NCBI GenBank assembly: GCA_031553615.1
Contig: JAVBLJ010000008.1
Span: 1-64,000 of the forward strand
Direction of reading: 5' to 3'
DNA: 64,000 bases
Origin: WQXF01 sp031553615
GTDB taxonomy: Bacteria > Bacillota > Clostridia > Christensenellales > Aristaeellaceae
Of the stretch, positions 9,011 through 17,463 are shown in pieces (the stretch's first letter is position 1; each line of letters starts with the position of its first letter). The position numbers and the translations under genes are program-made. Under the pieces are notes generated by a model. It was given only the letters and a program-made list of their open reading frames with translations, was not told the origin of the DNA and searched no databases.

Positions 9011-9047
9011 CGGGCGAAGGTGTGCGTGCGGCATACCTTCGCCCGTT
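9011..9047 (+). terminator. Intrinsic terminator after the SBP genes
   Basis: A perfect 11-bp stem CGGGCGAAGGT / ACCTTCGCCCG (9011-9021 with 9034-9044) with a 12-nt loop is followed by TTTAT. The T run is short, so termination may be partial, allowing read-through into the permease genes. Confidence 0.6.
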
Positions 9048-9083
9048 TATGCAGAGCCCGCGCTCCGCAAGCCAACAATTGTC

Positions 9084-9112
9084 TTTACAAACGCCCATCT
9101 ATGCGGTATCTT
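9084..9112 (+). promoter_or_regulatory. Sigma-A-type promoter for the permease operon
   Basis: TTTACA (9084-9089), a 17-bp spacer and TATCTT (9107-9112) lie about 120 bases before the first permease and after the terminator hairpin. Confidence 0.5.
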
Positions 9113-9230
9113 TGTATGAGCCTTTCATGCAGCAGAATGCATAGAACCGGGAAAAGCGGCATTCAAAGGCGCCCGTATGGACGGTGCCCAATAGCGGCCC
9201 AAGCGGTCACACAAAGGAAGGAGGCGCGCC

Positions 9231-10079
9231 ATGTTCCGCCGAAAACGCATGCTGGTGCTCTTCCTGCTCCCCGGGCTGGCCGGACTGCTGCTGTTTTACC
9301 TGGTTCCGTTTGTATACGGCTTTTACTTCAGCGTTACCGACGGCACGCGCCTCAACAATTACGTAGGCTTCAGCAACTACCTCAAGGTGTGGCAGAACAC
9401 CATGTTCCAGCAAGGCTTGCTGACCACCATGGAGCTTTCGCTGATCTGCGCGCCTATCATATTCGTGCTGGCGTTCGCCATTGCGGGCATGCTGCGCCGC
9501 CTGGGCGAAAGCAGCACCTTCTACCGCAACGTGCTGCTACTGCCCTACCTGATGCCCTCCTCGGCCATGATCCTCATCTGGTTGCTGATATTCGATTACA
9601 GCGGCATCTTTAACCGGATCGCCGTAACGCTTTTCCAGCTGGCCGAGCGCCCGATTTGGACCAGCGGCCCGCTGCTGCGCGTGCCGGTCATCGTGCTCTA
9701 CGTGTGGAAGAACCTGGGCTTCTCGGTGGTCATATTCACCTCGGCGCTGCAGGCTGTGCCCGAAGCCTACTACGAGTACGCCTCGCTGGAGGGCGCTTCC
9801 CGCCTTACCCAGGAGGTCAAGATCACGCTGCCCCTCATCTCCCCCACGGCGTTCCTGGTGTTCGTGCTGGCCTGGATCAACGCGTTCAAGATTTTCAAGG
9901 AAATCTACTTCATTGGCGGCGCGTACTCCGATTTATACACGCTGCAGCACTTCATGAACAACCACTTCGCCAAGATCAACTACCAGTACGTGACCACGGC
10001 GGCTTACTCGTTCGCGGCCATCGTGCTGGTGCTGTTCGGCATCATCTACCTCGTGGAATTGCGCCAGCGCACCGAGTGA
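9231..10079 (+). CDS. MalF-type ABC sugar permease
   Basis: This 282-residue inner-membrane protein starts after AAGGAAGGAGGCGCGCC. It has about six hydrophobic segments, the first at residues 7-29. The EAA loop that contacts the ATPase is present near residues 182-210 (YEYASLEGASRLTQEVKITL then PLISPTAF), the hallmark of binding-protein-dependent transporter permeases of the CUT1 type. It pairs with the MalG-type gene 43 bp downstream. The likely ligand suppliers are the three SBP fusions upstream. No ATP-binding subunit is encoded in this window, so a shared MsmK-like ATPase elsewhere on the chromosome is inferred. Confidence 0.88.
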   Translation: MFRRKRMLVLFLLPGLAGLLLFYLVPFVYGFYFSVTDGTRLNNYVGFSNYLKVWQNTMFQQGLLTTMELSLICAPIIFVLAFAIAGMLRRLGESSTFYRNVLLLPYLMPSSAMILIWLLIFDYSGIFNRIAVTLFQLAERPIWTSGPLLRVPVIVLYVWKNLGFSVVIFTSALQAVPEAYYEYASLEGASRLTQEVKITLPLISPTAFLVFVLAWINAFKIFKEIYFIGGAYSDLYTLQHFMNNHFAKINYQYVTTAAYSFAAIVLVLFGIIYLVELRQRTE

Positions 10080-10122
10080 GCCCGCCCAATCCCCATTGGG
10101 CCCAGCGAAAGGAGGAGAAGCC

Positions 10123-10983
10123 ATGGCCGCATACCGCAAGCGCAAGAAGCTGCACCTGTTTGCCCACACGATCATGTGGATCATCGTGGCGCTGCTCCTG
10201 CTGCCCATCGTGTTCACGTTCTTCTACTCTTTCTTCCCCAAATCGGAAATGGAGGCCTACCTTTCGCTCAAGGGCCACTACGAGGAAGCCTGGCTGCCGG
10301 TGCTGATCTCGCCCAAGATTTTCTCGCTGCGCCAATACTACACCATCTTCATCGAGGAGCCGATGTACCTAAAGCTGTTCCTCAATTCGGTGTTCTACAG
10401 CGTGGGCATCCTGCTGGGGCAGATGGTGTTCGTACCCAGCATGGCCTATGCCCTCAGCCGCTTTAAGTTCCGAGGGCGGGAGGCGCTGTTCTTCGTCGTC
10501 ATGGCGCTGATGCTCATGCCCTTCCAGGTCATTCAAGCGCCCACGGTGATCACGCTGCGCACGCTTAACCTCATGAACACCTCGTGGGCGGTGATTTTGC
10601 CCATGTGGTTCACGCCGTTTTACGTGTTCCTGCTGCGCCAGTTCATGGTGGCCATACCGGGCGAGATGTTCGAGGCGGGCATGATGGACGGCGCGGGGCC
10701 TATCCGCTCCTATTTCCACGTGCTCATGCCGGTATGCCGCCCCGTTCTGGGCGCGGCGCTGGCGCTCAGCTTCGCCGATTGCTGGAACATGGTGGAGCAG
10801 CCCCTGGTCTACCTGCAGGATGAAATGGCCCGCCCGCTCTCCGTGATGTTCAACACGCTCTCCGATGCGAAGAAGGACATCGCCTTTGCGGGGGCGGCGC
10901 TATACATCGTGCCCATGCTGGTGATGTACTTCTATTTCCAGGAGGATATCCTGCTGGGCGTGCAGCTCTCCGAGCTCAAGTAG
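10123..10983 (+). CDS. MalG-type ABC sugar permease
   Basis: This 286-residue partner permease starts at the ATG after GAAAGGAGGAGAAGCC; an upstream ATG at 10096 lacks a ribosome site. It has an N-terminal basic stretch and about six membrane spans. The EAA motif lies near residues 184-205 (MFEAGMMDGAGPIRSYFHVL). MalG-type hallmarks such as the central MPFQVIQAP segment and a periplasmic loop before it are visible. It should form the heterodimeric pore with the 9231 product. The HlyD-like gene begins 63 bp downstream, so the two transport-type modules look co-transcribed. Confidence 0.88.
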   Translation: MAAYRKRKKLHLFAHTIMWIIVALLLLPIVFTFFYSFFPKSEMEAYLSLKGHYEEAWLPVLISPKIFSLRQYYTIFIEEPMYLKLFLNSVFYSVGILLGQMVFVPSMAYALSRFKFRGREALFFVVMALMLMPFQVIQAPTVITLRTLNLMNTSWAVILPMWFTPFYVFLLRQFMVAIPGEMFEAGMMDGAGPIRSYFHVLMPVCRPVLGAALALSFADCWNMVEQPLVYLQDEMARPLSVMFNTLSDAKKDIAFAGAALYIVPMLVMYFYFQEDILLGVQLSELK

Positions 10984-10998
10984 CGCCAAGACAAAAGG

Positions 10999-11018
10999 GC
11001 AAACAAGCGCAAACAAGC
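10999..11018 (+). repeat. Two 10-bp direct repeats before the HlyD-like gene
   Basis: GCAAACAAGC occurs twice in tandem, followed by a weaker third unit (GTGAACAATA). The array ends about 20 bases before the ribosome site of gene 11047. Confidence 0.6.
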
Positions 11019-11046
11019 GTGAACAATAGAGGAGTGAATCCTGATC

Positions 11047-12402
11047 ATGAAAAAGCTTGCGATTCGCGTTGGGGTGATACTGGCCATCGTGGTGGCGTGC
11101 AGCATGTTCTTTGCGAACACCATCATCACCATCACCACGCCCAAAATCAAGTTTGCCAGCGTGGGCTACACCAAGTTTGAAGAGCAGATGAGCCGCGATA
11201 GCTCGCTCTACTTCGCCAAGACCGATAAGTACACCGTGGAGGGTGCGCGCAAGACACCCCTCAACGTGGACAAGATGTACGTGCGCGTGGGCGACCTGGT
11301 GGCGGCGGGCGATACCATCTGCACCACCAAGCTTTCCGATACCTTCACCGAGGAAGTCACCACCGCCAGTGAAGCGCTGCTCGCCGCGCAGCAGGCCTAC
11401 ATGAAGAACGAGACCGACAACATCAAGCTGGTCGACACCCTGGATAGCGACAAGAACGAGGCCAAGCGCACCATGGACGAGACCAGCAAGACGCTGGCCG
11501 ACGCGCAGGCCAAGCTTTTGGCCGAGGCGGCCAAGGCCGGCATCGTGCTCACCGACGACACCAAGACCTGGGCCACCGCCATCCAGAAGGGCGGAAAGGC
11601 CGAGCTGACCGAGCTGATGGAGGCCGTGTTCGATGCGCAAACCGCCGCCGACCGCGCCAACTCCGCCTTCCTGGATACCTTCGCCAGCAGCAAGACCAAG
11701 ACCGAGGTGTACGAATTCCTGCTGACCCGCGCCGAGTTGCAGCGCGCGGTGGATAAGGCGCAGAACAAGCTGGTGGAGCTTGTGGCCACCAGCGAAAGCA
11801 TGACCACCATCCGCGCCGAGCACGAGGGGTACATCGTGGCGCTGGGCGTATCCGAAGGCCAGACGTACGATGGCGCCCTTCCGGCCTACGAGCTGACCGC
11901 CATCGGCGAAGCGCCGGTGCTGCGCTGCGAGGTGACCGGCATCAAGCGCGAGTTTGCCGAGGGCATGCGCGCCGATATCAAGACCGAGTACGATTCCATC
12001 AAAACCAAGGTCTCCGCCGTGGTGCGCGAGGGCGTGGACAAAAAGTTTTTGCACATCGAGCTCAGCGACGCCATGATCTCCGAGCTGGGCGGGGTGCGCA
12101 CCCTGTTGGCCAACAACACCACCGTGAAGCTTACCTACCGCGCCAAGGACACCAACTGCATCCTGCCCGCCTCGGCCGTGCGGCCCGAGAACGACGGCAA
12201 GGGCTCGTTCGTGTACGTGCCCGATTACAAATCGGACGGGCTTTGGGGCAGCTACATGGTGGCGCGCAAAATGAGCGTAACCGTGCTGGAGCGCGGAGAC
12301 AAGGAAGTCGCCATCGCAGAGGACCTGCGCTACTCGCGCCCCGTTTATCAGGAGGACCGCCCGCTGACCGAGCATGGCCGCATCGAGGAATACATCGATT
12401 AG
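11047..12402 (+). CDS. HlyD/RND-type adaptor protein
   Basis: This 451-residue protein has an N-terminal membrane anchor (residues ~5-28). A first half-lipoyl segment follows (VDKMYVRVGDLVAAGDTI, ~75-95). A long alpha-hairpin rich in Ala, Glu, Lys and Thr spans ~100-250. The second half-lipoyl segment (IRAEHEGYIVALGVSEGQTY, ~256-275) precedes a beta-barrel region. This is the order seen in periplasmic adaptor / membrane fusion proteins, which in Gram-positives work with MacB-like ABC exporters. The ribosome site is GAGGAGTGAATCC. It sits between a sugar permease pair and a MacB-like permease, 34 bp from the latter. Its cargo is unknown. Confidence 0.8.
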   Translation: MKKLAIRVGVILAIVVACSMFFANTIITITTPKIKFASVGYTKFEEQMSRDSSLYFAKTDKYTVEGARKTPLNVDKMYVRVGDLVAAGDTICTTKLSDTFTEEVTTASEALLAAQQAYMKNETDNIKLVDTLDSDKNEAKRTMDETSKTLADAQAKLLAEAAKAGIVLTDDTKTWATAIQKGGKAELTELMEAVFDAQTAADRANSAFLDTFASSKTKTEVYEFLLTRAELQRAVDKAQNKLVELVATSESMTTIRAEHEGYIVALGVSEGQTYDGALPAYELTAIGEAPVLRCEVTGIKREFAEGMRADIKTEYDSIKTKVSAVVREGVDKKFLHIELSDAMISELGGVRTLLANNTTVKLTYRAKDTNCILPASAVRPENDGKGSFVYVPDYKSDGLWGSYMVARKMSVTVLERGDKEVAIAEDLRYSRPVYQEDRPLTEHGRIEEYID

Positions 12403-12436
12403 GCCTAACGCCGCCGCACCTTGAAAGGAGGCAGCC

Positions 12437-13612
12437 ATGAACCAGAAACCCAAGTTCAAAGGAAAACTGGCGGTGTGCCTCATCCTGGCGGGCGTGCTGC
12501 TGATGGGCTATGCCCTGCTGGAGATCGAAAAAACCCCGGCATTGCTGCAATACATCGTGCCCGCCGACGCGGAGACACAATCGAACAACACCGAGGGCGA
12601 ACCGCCGCCCACCCAGCTCCGGCTGCGCATGGACGCGCTGGAGGAGCAATCGGCCCAGCTAAGCGAAGCGGTGGTGGTACACACCCTCACCGGCACCGCG
12701 CCGATGACCTCGCTGACCGCGGATCAGGCCGGGGCCAGCGCCGGATTGATCGGCATGGGCGAAAATCACTTCCTGGTATACCCGGCGCTGCTGCACCTGG
12801 GGCGCTTTCCCCAGCCCGAGGAGCTGGAGCTGGGCGAGCGGGTGATGCTGGTGGACGAGCAGGTGGCGCTGGCGCTGTTTAAAATGATCGACATCATCGA
12901 CCGCGAGGTCGAGTTCATGGGTGAAACCTACCGCATCATCGGCGTGCTGCGCCACCAAAAAAAGGTGGGCGACGAGGCCGACCAGTTCATTTACGTGCCG
13001 CTGGCTACCCTGGCCAAGCGCACCGATTCCGGGCTGGAGACCCTGCGGCTCACGGCGGTGCCGGTGCCCAAGGGCGGCGCAATGGTCGCCTTTAAGGAGT
13101 TCGCTAGCCAGTGGATGCCGGGCGGACAGGCCTACGACCTGCGCCGCGAAAAGGTGGGTAACAACCTTTGGGCGCGGTTCCTGGGCTGCGGAATAGGCTT
13201 CGCGCTGCTGGGCTGGCTGATATCGAAGTACGTGCAATCCATCGTGCTGCTGCAGCAGGATATGCAGCGGAAGCTGGTGAAGAGCTACATCACCAAGCTG
13301 ATGCCCTACCTGGTGACCCAAATCGTGCTGCGCATGATTGCGCTGGCGGTATTGGCCGGGCTGGCCGCCGCGCTGGCGCTGCTGCTGCTGGAGCCCATCA
13401 AGGTATTCCCCGAATACGTGCCCGACATATTGGTAGAGCCCAAGATGATCGCCGAAACGTTCTGGAGCATCCGCCGCACCGAATCAAGCGCGTTGGTGCT
13501 GCGCAGCCCCCAGGTGATCCGCCTGCTCTACTTCGGCCAACTGTGCAACATCGCCACCATCGTTACGCTGGCGGGCGGCTGCCTCACCTTTTGGAAACTG
13601 CGACGCTCATGA
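12437..13612 (+). CDS. MacB/FtsX-like ABC permease subunit
   Basis: This 391-residue protein starts after GAAAGGAGGCAGCC. It has one N-terminal membrane span (~10-28), a large external domain (~29-243) and three C-terminal spans (~245-270, ~290-320, ~370-388), the layout of MacB/FtsX-family permeases. The external part carries YRIIGVLRHQKKVGDEADQF and IYVPLATLAKR, which resemble the MacB-PCD domain. It is the last gene of the 9231-13612 unit and the natural partner of the HlyD-like protein. The cognate ATPase (MacB or LolD type) is missing, which is unusual because it is normally adjacent. Confidence 0.72.
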   Translation: MNQKPKFKGKLAVCLILAGVLLMGYALLEIEKTPALLQYIVPADAETQSNNTEGEPPPTQLRLRMDALEEQSAQLSEAVVVHTLTGTAPMTSLTADQAGASAGLIGMGENHFLVYPALLHLGRFPQPEELELGERVMLVDEQVALALFKMIDIIDREVEFMGETYRIIGVLRHQKKVGDEADQFIYVPLATLAKRTDSGLETLRLTAVPVPKGGAMVAFKEFASQWMPGGQAYDLRREKVGNNLWARFLGCGIGFALLGWLISKYVQSIVLLQQDMQRKLVKSYITKLMPYLVTQIVLRMIALAVLAGLAAALALLLLEPIKVFPEYVPDILVEPKMIAETFWSIRRTESSALVLRSPQVIRLLYFGQLCNIATIVTLAGGCLTFWKLRRS

Positions 13613-13723
13613 GGCGCGCAGTTTTCTGGCAATTTCCAGAAGCTCCTGCCCGTTTTTCAGGAAGGTTCTTATAGGGTCGTAGAGGGTCGGTAAAAGGTTC
13701 TAAAACCTTGCGTTGGCAAAGCA

Positions 13724-13753
13724 TTGGCAAATCTGCGCGAAATGTGCTATACT
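13724..13753 (+). promoter_or_regulatory. Promoter of the GT2 gene
   Basis: TTGGCA (13724-13729), an 18-bp spacer and an extended -10 TGCTATACT (TATACT at 13748-13753) lie about 83 bases before the start. A second -10-like TATAAT follows at 13755-13760. Confidence 0.65.
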
Positions 13754-13835
13754 GTATAATGGATTTAAAGACCATCTCCACCAAGTGTAGGACAAGCCCT
13801 TATACAGGTATACCACCGATAGAGGAGGGCACCCC

Positions 13836-14810
13836 ATGGCGCAACAGGACAAGCCCAATATCGTAATCGTCGTTCCCTGCTACAACGAGGAGGAAGTGCT
13901 GCGCGAGACCGCCAAGCGCTTGGCCGACGTACTGGCCCGCATGCGTGGGGCAGGCAGCATCGCCGCCGAGAGCAGCGTACTGTTCGTGAACGACGGCAGC
14001 CGCGACGCGACCTGGCGCATCATCGGCGAGCTGCACGCCTCCGACCCCATCACGTTTACTGGCATCACCTTCGCCGCCAACCGCGGCCACCAAAACGCCG
14101 TGATGGCCGGGTTGATGGAGGCGCACGGTCACTGCGACGCGGCCATCTCCATCGACGCCGACCTGCAGGACGACGTGGAGGTCATCGCCGACATGGTGCG
14201 CTGCTACAGCGAAGGCGCGCAGGTCGTGTACGGCGTGCGCAACAGCCGCGCTACCGATACGTTCTTCAAGCGCACCACCGCGCGGGGTTTTTATACCATG
14301 ATGAAGATGATGGGCGTAAAGACCGTATATGATCACGCGGATTTCCGCCTGCTGGGTTCCGACGCGCTGGACGCGCTGAGCGAATACGGCGAGTCCAATC
14401 TGTTCCTGCGGGGGCTGGTGCCCACGCTGGGCTATCAAACAGCCACTGTACAGTACGACCGCAGCGAGCGGTTCGCAGGCGAAAGCAAGTATCCGCTCAA
14501 GAAGATGCTTGCCTTCGCGATGGACGGCATCACCTCCTGCTCCGATATGCCCATTCGCCTGGTGGGTTCGGCAGGCCTGTGCTTGGCCGCGATCGGCGGC
14601 GTATGGGGCCTGGTCGCGCTGATCCTGGCGCTGTGTGGGCAAGCGGTGCCCGGCACCACTGCGGTGATCATCGTTTTACTGCTGATGACCGGTCTGGTCC
14701 TCTGCGCTTTGGGCATACTGGGTACATATATCGGCAAAACGTACCTCCAAGTAAAGCAGCGCCCCCGCTATCGCGTGGCTGAAAGGCTGCTGGCGCCGAA
14801 TCGGCGGTAG
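13836..14810 (+). CDS. Family 2 glycosyltransferase, polyprenol-phosphate type (GtrB/DPM1-like)
   Basis: This 324-residue protein starts after GAGGAGGGCACCCC. The GT-A domain shows VPCYNEEEVLRE near the N-terminus, NDGSRDATW and the metal/nucleotide motif DADLQDD (residues ~108-114). Two C-terminal membrane spans (~237-260 and ~272-295) match enzymes that transfer a sugar from a nucleotide sugar to undecaprenyl phosphate on the inner face of the membrane. The lipid-linked sugar could be used to decorate wall or surface glycans. The gene is transcribed alone from its own promoter. The exact sugar cannot be read from the sequence. Confidence 0.85.
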   Translation: MAQQDKPNIVIVVPCYNEEEVLRETAKRLADVLARMRGAGSIAAESSVLFVNDGSRDATWRIIGELHASDPITFTGITFAANRGHQNAVMAGLMEAHGHCDAAISIDADLQDDVEVIADMVRCYSEGAQVVYGVRNSRATDTFFKRTTARGFYTMMKMMGVKTVYDHADFRLLGSDALDALSEYGESNLFLRGLVPTLGYQTATVQYDRSERFAGESKYPLKKMLAFAMDGITSCSDMPIRLVGSAGLCLAAIGGVWGLVALILALCGQAVPGTTAVIIVLLLMTGLVLCALGILGTYIGKTYLQVKQRPRYRVAERLLAPNRR

Positions 14811-14820
14811 TCCGCTCCCA

Positions 14821-14862
14821 TTCGCGGCCCAAATCGCAGCCCAATTCGCGGCCCAATTCGCC
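14821..14862 (+). repeat. 12-bp tandem array (3.5 units)
   Basis: TTCGCGGCCCAA, ATCGCAGCCCAA, TTCGCGGCCCAA and a partial TTCGCC follow directly on the stop codon of the GT2 gene. Confidence 0.75.
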
Positions 14863-14961
14863 AGCGAGTCCCCAAACCCCGGATCGCGCGCAACGAACGA
14901 GAAAGGCACACAGGACAAGCACGGCCGGCGCAATGTCGGCCAGCATGGAGGAGGCACACAC

Positions 14962-15993
14962 ATGATATGCCCCGTCTGTAATCGCAACATACCGGACGGA
15001 TCCAACTTCTGCCCAGCGTGCGCGGCCGATTTGACCAAGCACCGCAAGCAGGGGGGGGCGCACCCACAGCAACCCAAACAGGGGCAAGACCCGATGATGT
15101 CGCAGCAGCAATCGGGGCGGTATTATCCGCCGCAAAATCAGCCTCCCATGCAGGGTCAAAACCCGATGCTGTCCCAACAGCAATCGGGGCGTTACTATCC
15201 GCCTCAGGGCCAGCCCGCGCAGGGACAGGACCCGATGATGTCCCAGCAGCAATCGGGGCGCTACTATCCGCCTCAGGGCCAGCCCGCGCAGGGGCAAGAC
15301 CCGATGATGTCACAGCAGTATTCGGGGCAATATCAACCGCCCCAGGGGCAGCAGCAATACCCTCAACAATATCAGCAGCAATACCCCCAGCAGTATCAGC
15401 AACAGTTCGGGCGGGGCGAAGGCGGTATATTTGAGGGCATCACGCCGCGCGGCAAGCTATTCTTCGCCTGCGGCGGGCTGGTGTTGCTGGTGGTGCTGGT
15501 GCTGCTGATCGTGAAGCTTTTTGGCGGCGGAAACGGCAACCTGGCCCAAACCCCGCCGCCCACCATCCAGCCCCAAGCCACCTACGCCGATTACCGCAAT
15601 ATATTCGACGTGCAAGCCACCGAAGAGCCCGAGGTGGACCCGCTCGACAACTTCGATCTGGCCATTCAGCCCACCAGCGCGCCCACACCCATGCCGGTGT
15701 TCACCCTGCTGAAGAAGGGCTCGAAGGGCGAGGAGGTGCGCAGGCTGCAAGAGCGCCTGCAGTTGCTGGGCTACATGCCCGCCACCGAGCTGCTCGATGG
15801 CGACTACGGCCAAGCGACCGTGGACGCGGTGCGTGCGTTCCAGCTCGCAGTCGGTCTGGGTACCGACGGCGCGGCGGGCCCGCTTACGCAGGAAAAGCTG
15901 TTTAGCATTCACATCGATCCCTCGGTGGGCGCAGGAGATTCGCAGCAACAGCAACAACAGAACAACGAGGAAACGGTGAACCAGCCCGGGTAA
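14962..15993 (+). CDS. Zinc-ribbon, Gln/Pro-repeat, single-span membrane protein with peptidoglycan-binding domain
   Basis: This 343-residue protein starts after ATGGAGGAGGCACACAC. A zinc ribbon lies at residues 3-20 (Cys3, Cys6, Cys17, Cys20). A Gln/Pro/Tyr/Met-rich region (~28-155) contains four ~23-residue repeats of the form GQDPMMSQQQSGRYYPPQGQ, then a polyQ/Y tract. One membrane span follows at ~163-188, then a Pro/Thr linker. A PG_binding_1 domain lies at ~248-318 (GSKGEEVRRLQERLQLLGYM, DGDYGQATVDAVRAFQ, DGAAGPLTQ), with a Gln-rich tail. The zinc ribbon should be cytoplasmic and the binding domain external. It may tether the membrane to peptidoglycan or sense the wall; no enzyme domain is seen. 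Confidence 0.82.
   Translation: MICPVCNRNIPDGSNFCPACAADLTKHRKQGGAHPQQPKQGQDPMMSQQQSGRYYPPQNQPPMQGQNPMLSQQQSGRYYPPQGQPAQGQDPMMSQQQSGRYYPPQGQPAQGQDPMMSQQYSGQYQPPQGQQQYPQQYQQQYPQQYQQQFGRGEGGIFEGITPRGKLFFACGGLVLLVVLVLLIVKLFGGGNGNLAQTPPPTIQPQATYADYRNIFDVQATEEPEVDPLDNFDLAIQPTSAPTPMPVFTLLKKGSKGEEVRRLQERLQLLGYMPATELLDGDYGQATVDAVRAFQLAVGLGTDGAAGPLTQEKLFSIHIDPSVGAGDSQQQQQQNNEETVNQPG
15085..15345 (+). repeat. Four ~69-bp in-frame tandem repeats
   Basis: Units of about 69-72 bp (GACCCGATGATGTC...CAGCCCGCGCAGGG) encode four ~23-residue GQ(D/N)PM repeats. The third unit nearly matches the second; the first and last are diverged. Confidence 0.85.
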
Positions 15994-16022
15994 TGGGCGG
16001 GCGAAACCAAGCGTATACAAAG

Positions 16023-16052
16023 CGGGCCGGAGAAGTTTTCTCCGGCCCGTTT
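16023..16052 (+). terminator. Intrinsic terminator
   Basis: A 12-bp perfect stem CGGGCCGGAGAA / TTCTCCGGCCCG with a 3-nt loop is followed by TTT. It ends gene 14962. Confidence 0.8.
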
Positions 16053-16059
16053 GGGCATC

Positions 16060-16085
16060 ATACCCATTCCAATTGGAATTGGCAT
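16060..16085. repeat. Termini-only remnant of repeat family A
   Basis: ATACCCATTCC joined to AATTGGAATTGGCAT reproduces the left and right ends of the ~163-bp repeat with no interior, giving a 26-bp near-palindrome. It looks like an excision scar or an unfilled site. Confidence 0.55.
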
Positions 16086-16329
16086 CAACAAAGTGATTGG
16101 AAGCGCAGAGAAGGATTCCAAAGGGTGGAATTCCTTCCGTTGCTTCGCTACGGGACATTTCGCATCTGCGGATGCGACCAGGGCTTTGCGATTGCCCTGG
16201 ACCTTCGCAGCCCCTCTACGCAACTCTGTTGACAGTTTGGCGCGAAGGGTAGCGAAGGATCGCGGCAAGGCAGCAGCGCCCGATCGGATTCCCTCCGCGC
16301 GATGGCTCGTGCCGGCTGTCAAGCTCCCG
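16086..16329. other. Non-coding spacer with hairpin repeat
   Basis: No gene seen. It contains a family-B-like hairpin, CCAGGG (16178-16183) with CCCTGG (16195-16200), in the context GCGACCAGGG...CCCTGGACCTTC shared with 325-358. It lies between convergent genes. Confidence 0.5.
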
Positions 16330-17361
16330 CTACTCCGCGATGCAGGCCAGGATAAGCTTCACGGTGTTTTCCACGCCCTGTACGTGGCTGCGCTCGTAGC
16401 CGTGCGAGGCATACACCCCTGCGCCGATCAGCGCGCAGCGCACATCGTGCCCCGCTTCGCGAGCAGTAGCCGCATCGGAGCCGTAGGCCGGGTAGATATC
16501 CACCGCGTACTGCAGGCTGCCCGCCTTGGCCAGGGCGATGAGCTCGCTGGTGAACTGGTAATCGAACGGGCCGGTGGAATCCTTGGCGCAGATGGACACC
16601 ATGGTCTCCGTGCAGCCCAGGCCTTCGCCCACGCAGCCCATGTCCACCACCAGCAGATCGTCGGCATCGGCGGGCACGCCCTGGGAAGCGCCGTGGCCCA
16701 CTTCCTCGTATACCGAGAACAGCAGCGTGACCCTGTGCTTCAGGCGCAGCCCGGCGGAAACCTGCTGCGCCAGGGCCAGCAGCATGGCGACGCTCAGCTT
16801 ATCGTCCAGGAAGCGGCTGCGAATGAACCCCGAGGGCGTAATAACCAGGCGCGGATCGAGAGATATCACATCGCCCACCGCGATGCCCAGCGCGGTCACG
16901 GCCTCCTTGTCGTCCACCAGCTCATCGAGCAAAATCTCCAGGGTGTCCTGATCGCGCACGGCAGTGCCGGCCTCGGTATTGACGTGGGAGGAAGCGTTTT
17001 GCAGCTGCACCACGCCCGTGTAGGCGCGGCCCTCCCGGGTGTGCACCGTCACCTGCTCGGTTTCCAGCGAGGGGAGCGTCGGGCCGCCCAGCCGCGTGAA
17101 ATGAAGCCGCCCGTTGGAGGCGATCTCGCGCACCATGAGGCCCAGGGTGTCCACATGGGAGGCAAGCACGATGTGCCGCCCGCCTTCGCCGCCCAGCGCG
17201 CAGGTGATGGTGCCCTTGCGCGAACGCACCGGCGCAAAGCCGTAGCCGGTCAGGGTTTCAACCAGGTAGGCGGAAACCGCACCGGTGAAGCCGGTGGGGC
17301 TGGGGATAGCGATGAGACGGCGCAGGTGGTCGAGCACCCGTTGGGTTTCAACGATCGGCAT
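16330..17361 (-). CDS. M42 family metallopeptidase (glutamyl aminopeptidase / endoglucanase-like)
   Basis: This 343-residue cytoplasmic protein starts after GCAAGGAGGAACCCCCT. The M42 di-metal signature is intact: ASHVD (His69, Asp71), RFLDDK (Asp186), YEEVGHG (Glu219/Glu220), VVDMG (Asp240) and ASHGYERSH (His320). These enzymes remove N-terminal residues from peptides as large tetrahedral complexes. It lies 103 bp downstream of the D-amino-acid transaminase on the same strand, so the two may share a transcript and a role in amino-acid or peptide salvage. The specific substrate cannot be read from the sequence. Confidence 0.92.
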   Translation of the reverse strand: MPIVETQRVLDHLRRLIAIPSPTGFTGAVSAYLVETLTGYGFAPVRSRKGTITCALGGEGGRHIVLASHVDTLGLMVREIASNGRLHFTRLGGPTLPSLETEQVTVHTREGRAYTGVVQLQNASSHVNTEAGTAVRDQDTLEILLDELVDDKEAVTALGIAVGDVISLDPRLVITPSGFIRSRFLDDKLSVAMLLALAQQVSAGLRLKHRVTLLFSVYEEVGHGASQGVPADADDLLVVDMGCVGEGLGCTETMVSICAKDSTGPFDYQFTSELIALAKAGSLQYAVDIYPAYGSDAATAREAGHDVRCALIGAGVYASHGYERSHVQGVENTVKLILACIAE

Positions 17362-17463
17362 AGGGGGTTCCTCCTTGCGGTATGGTATTGGCCTTGCGCA
17401 TTGGGTTTCTGGATTGAGCGTTGGATAGGGGCGCGGTTTTCCCGTGAAAAGTCGGGACGCGGA

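Noticed and set aside
10900..12483. 527-residue minus-strand open frame
   Set aside because: Antisense shadow of the MalG-like, HlyD-like and MacB-like genes; composition typical of reverse reading of high-GC codons.
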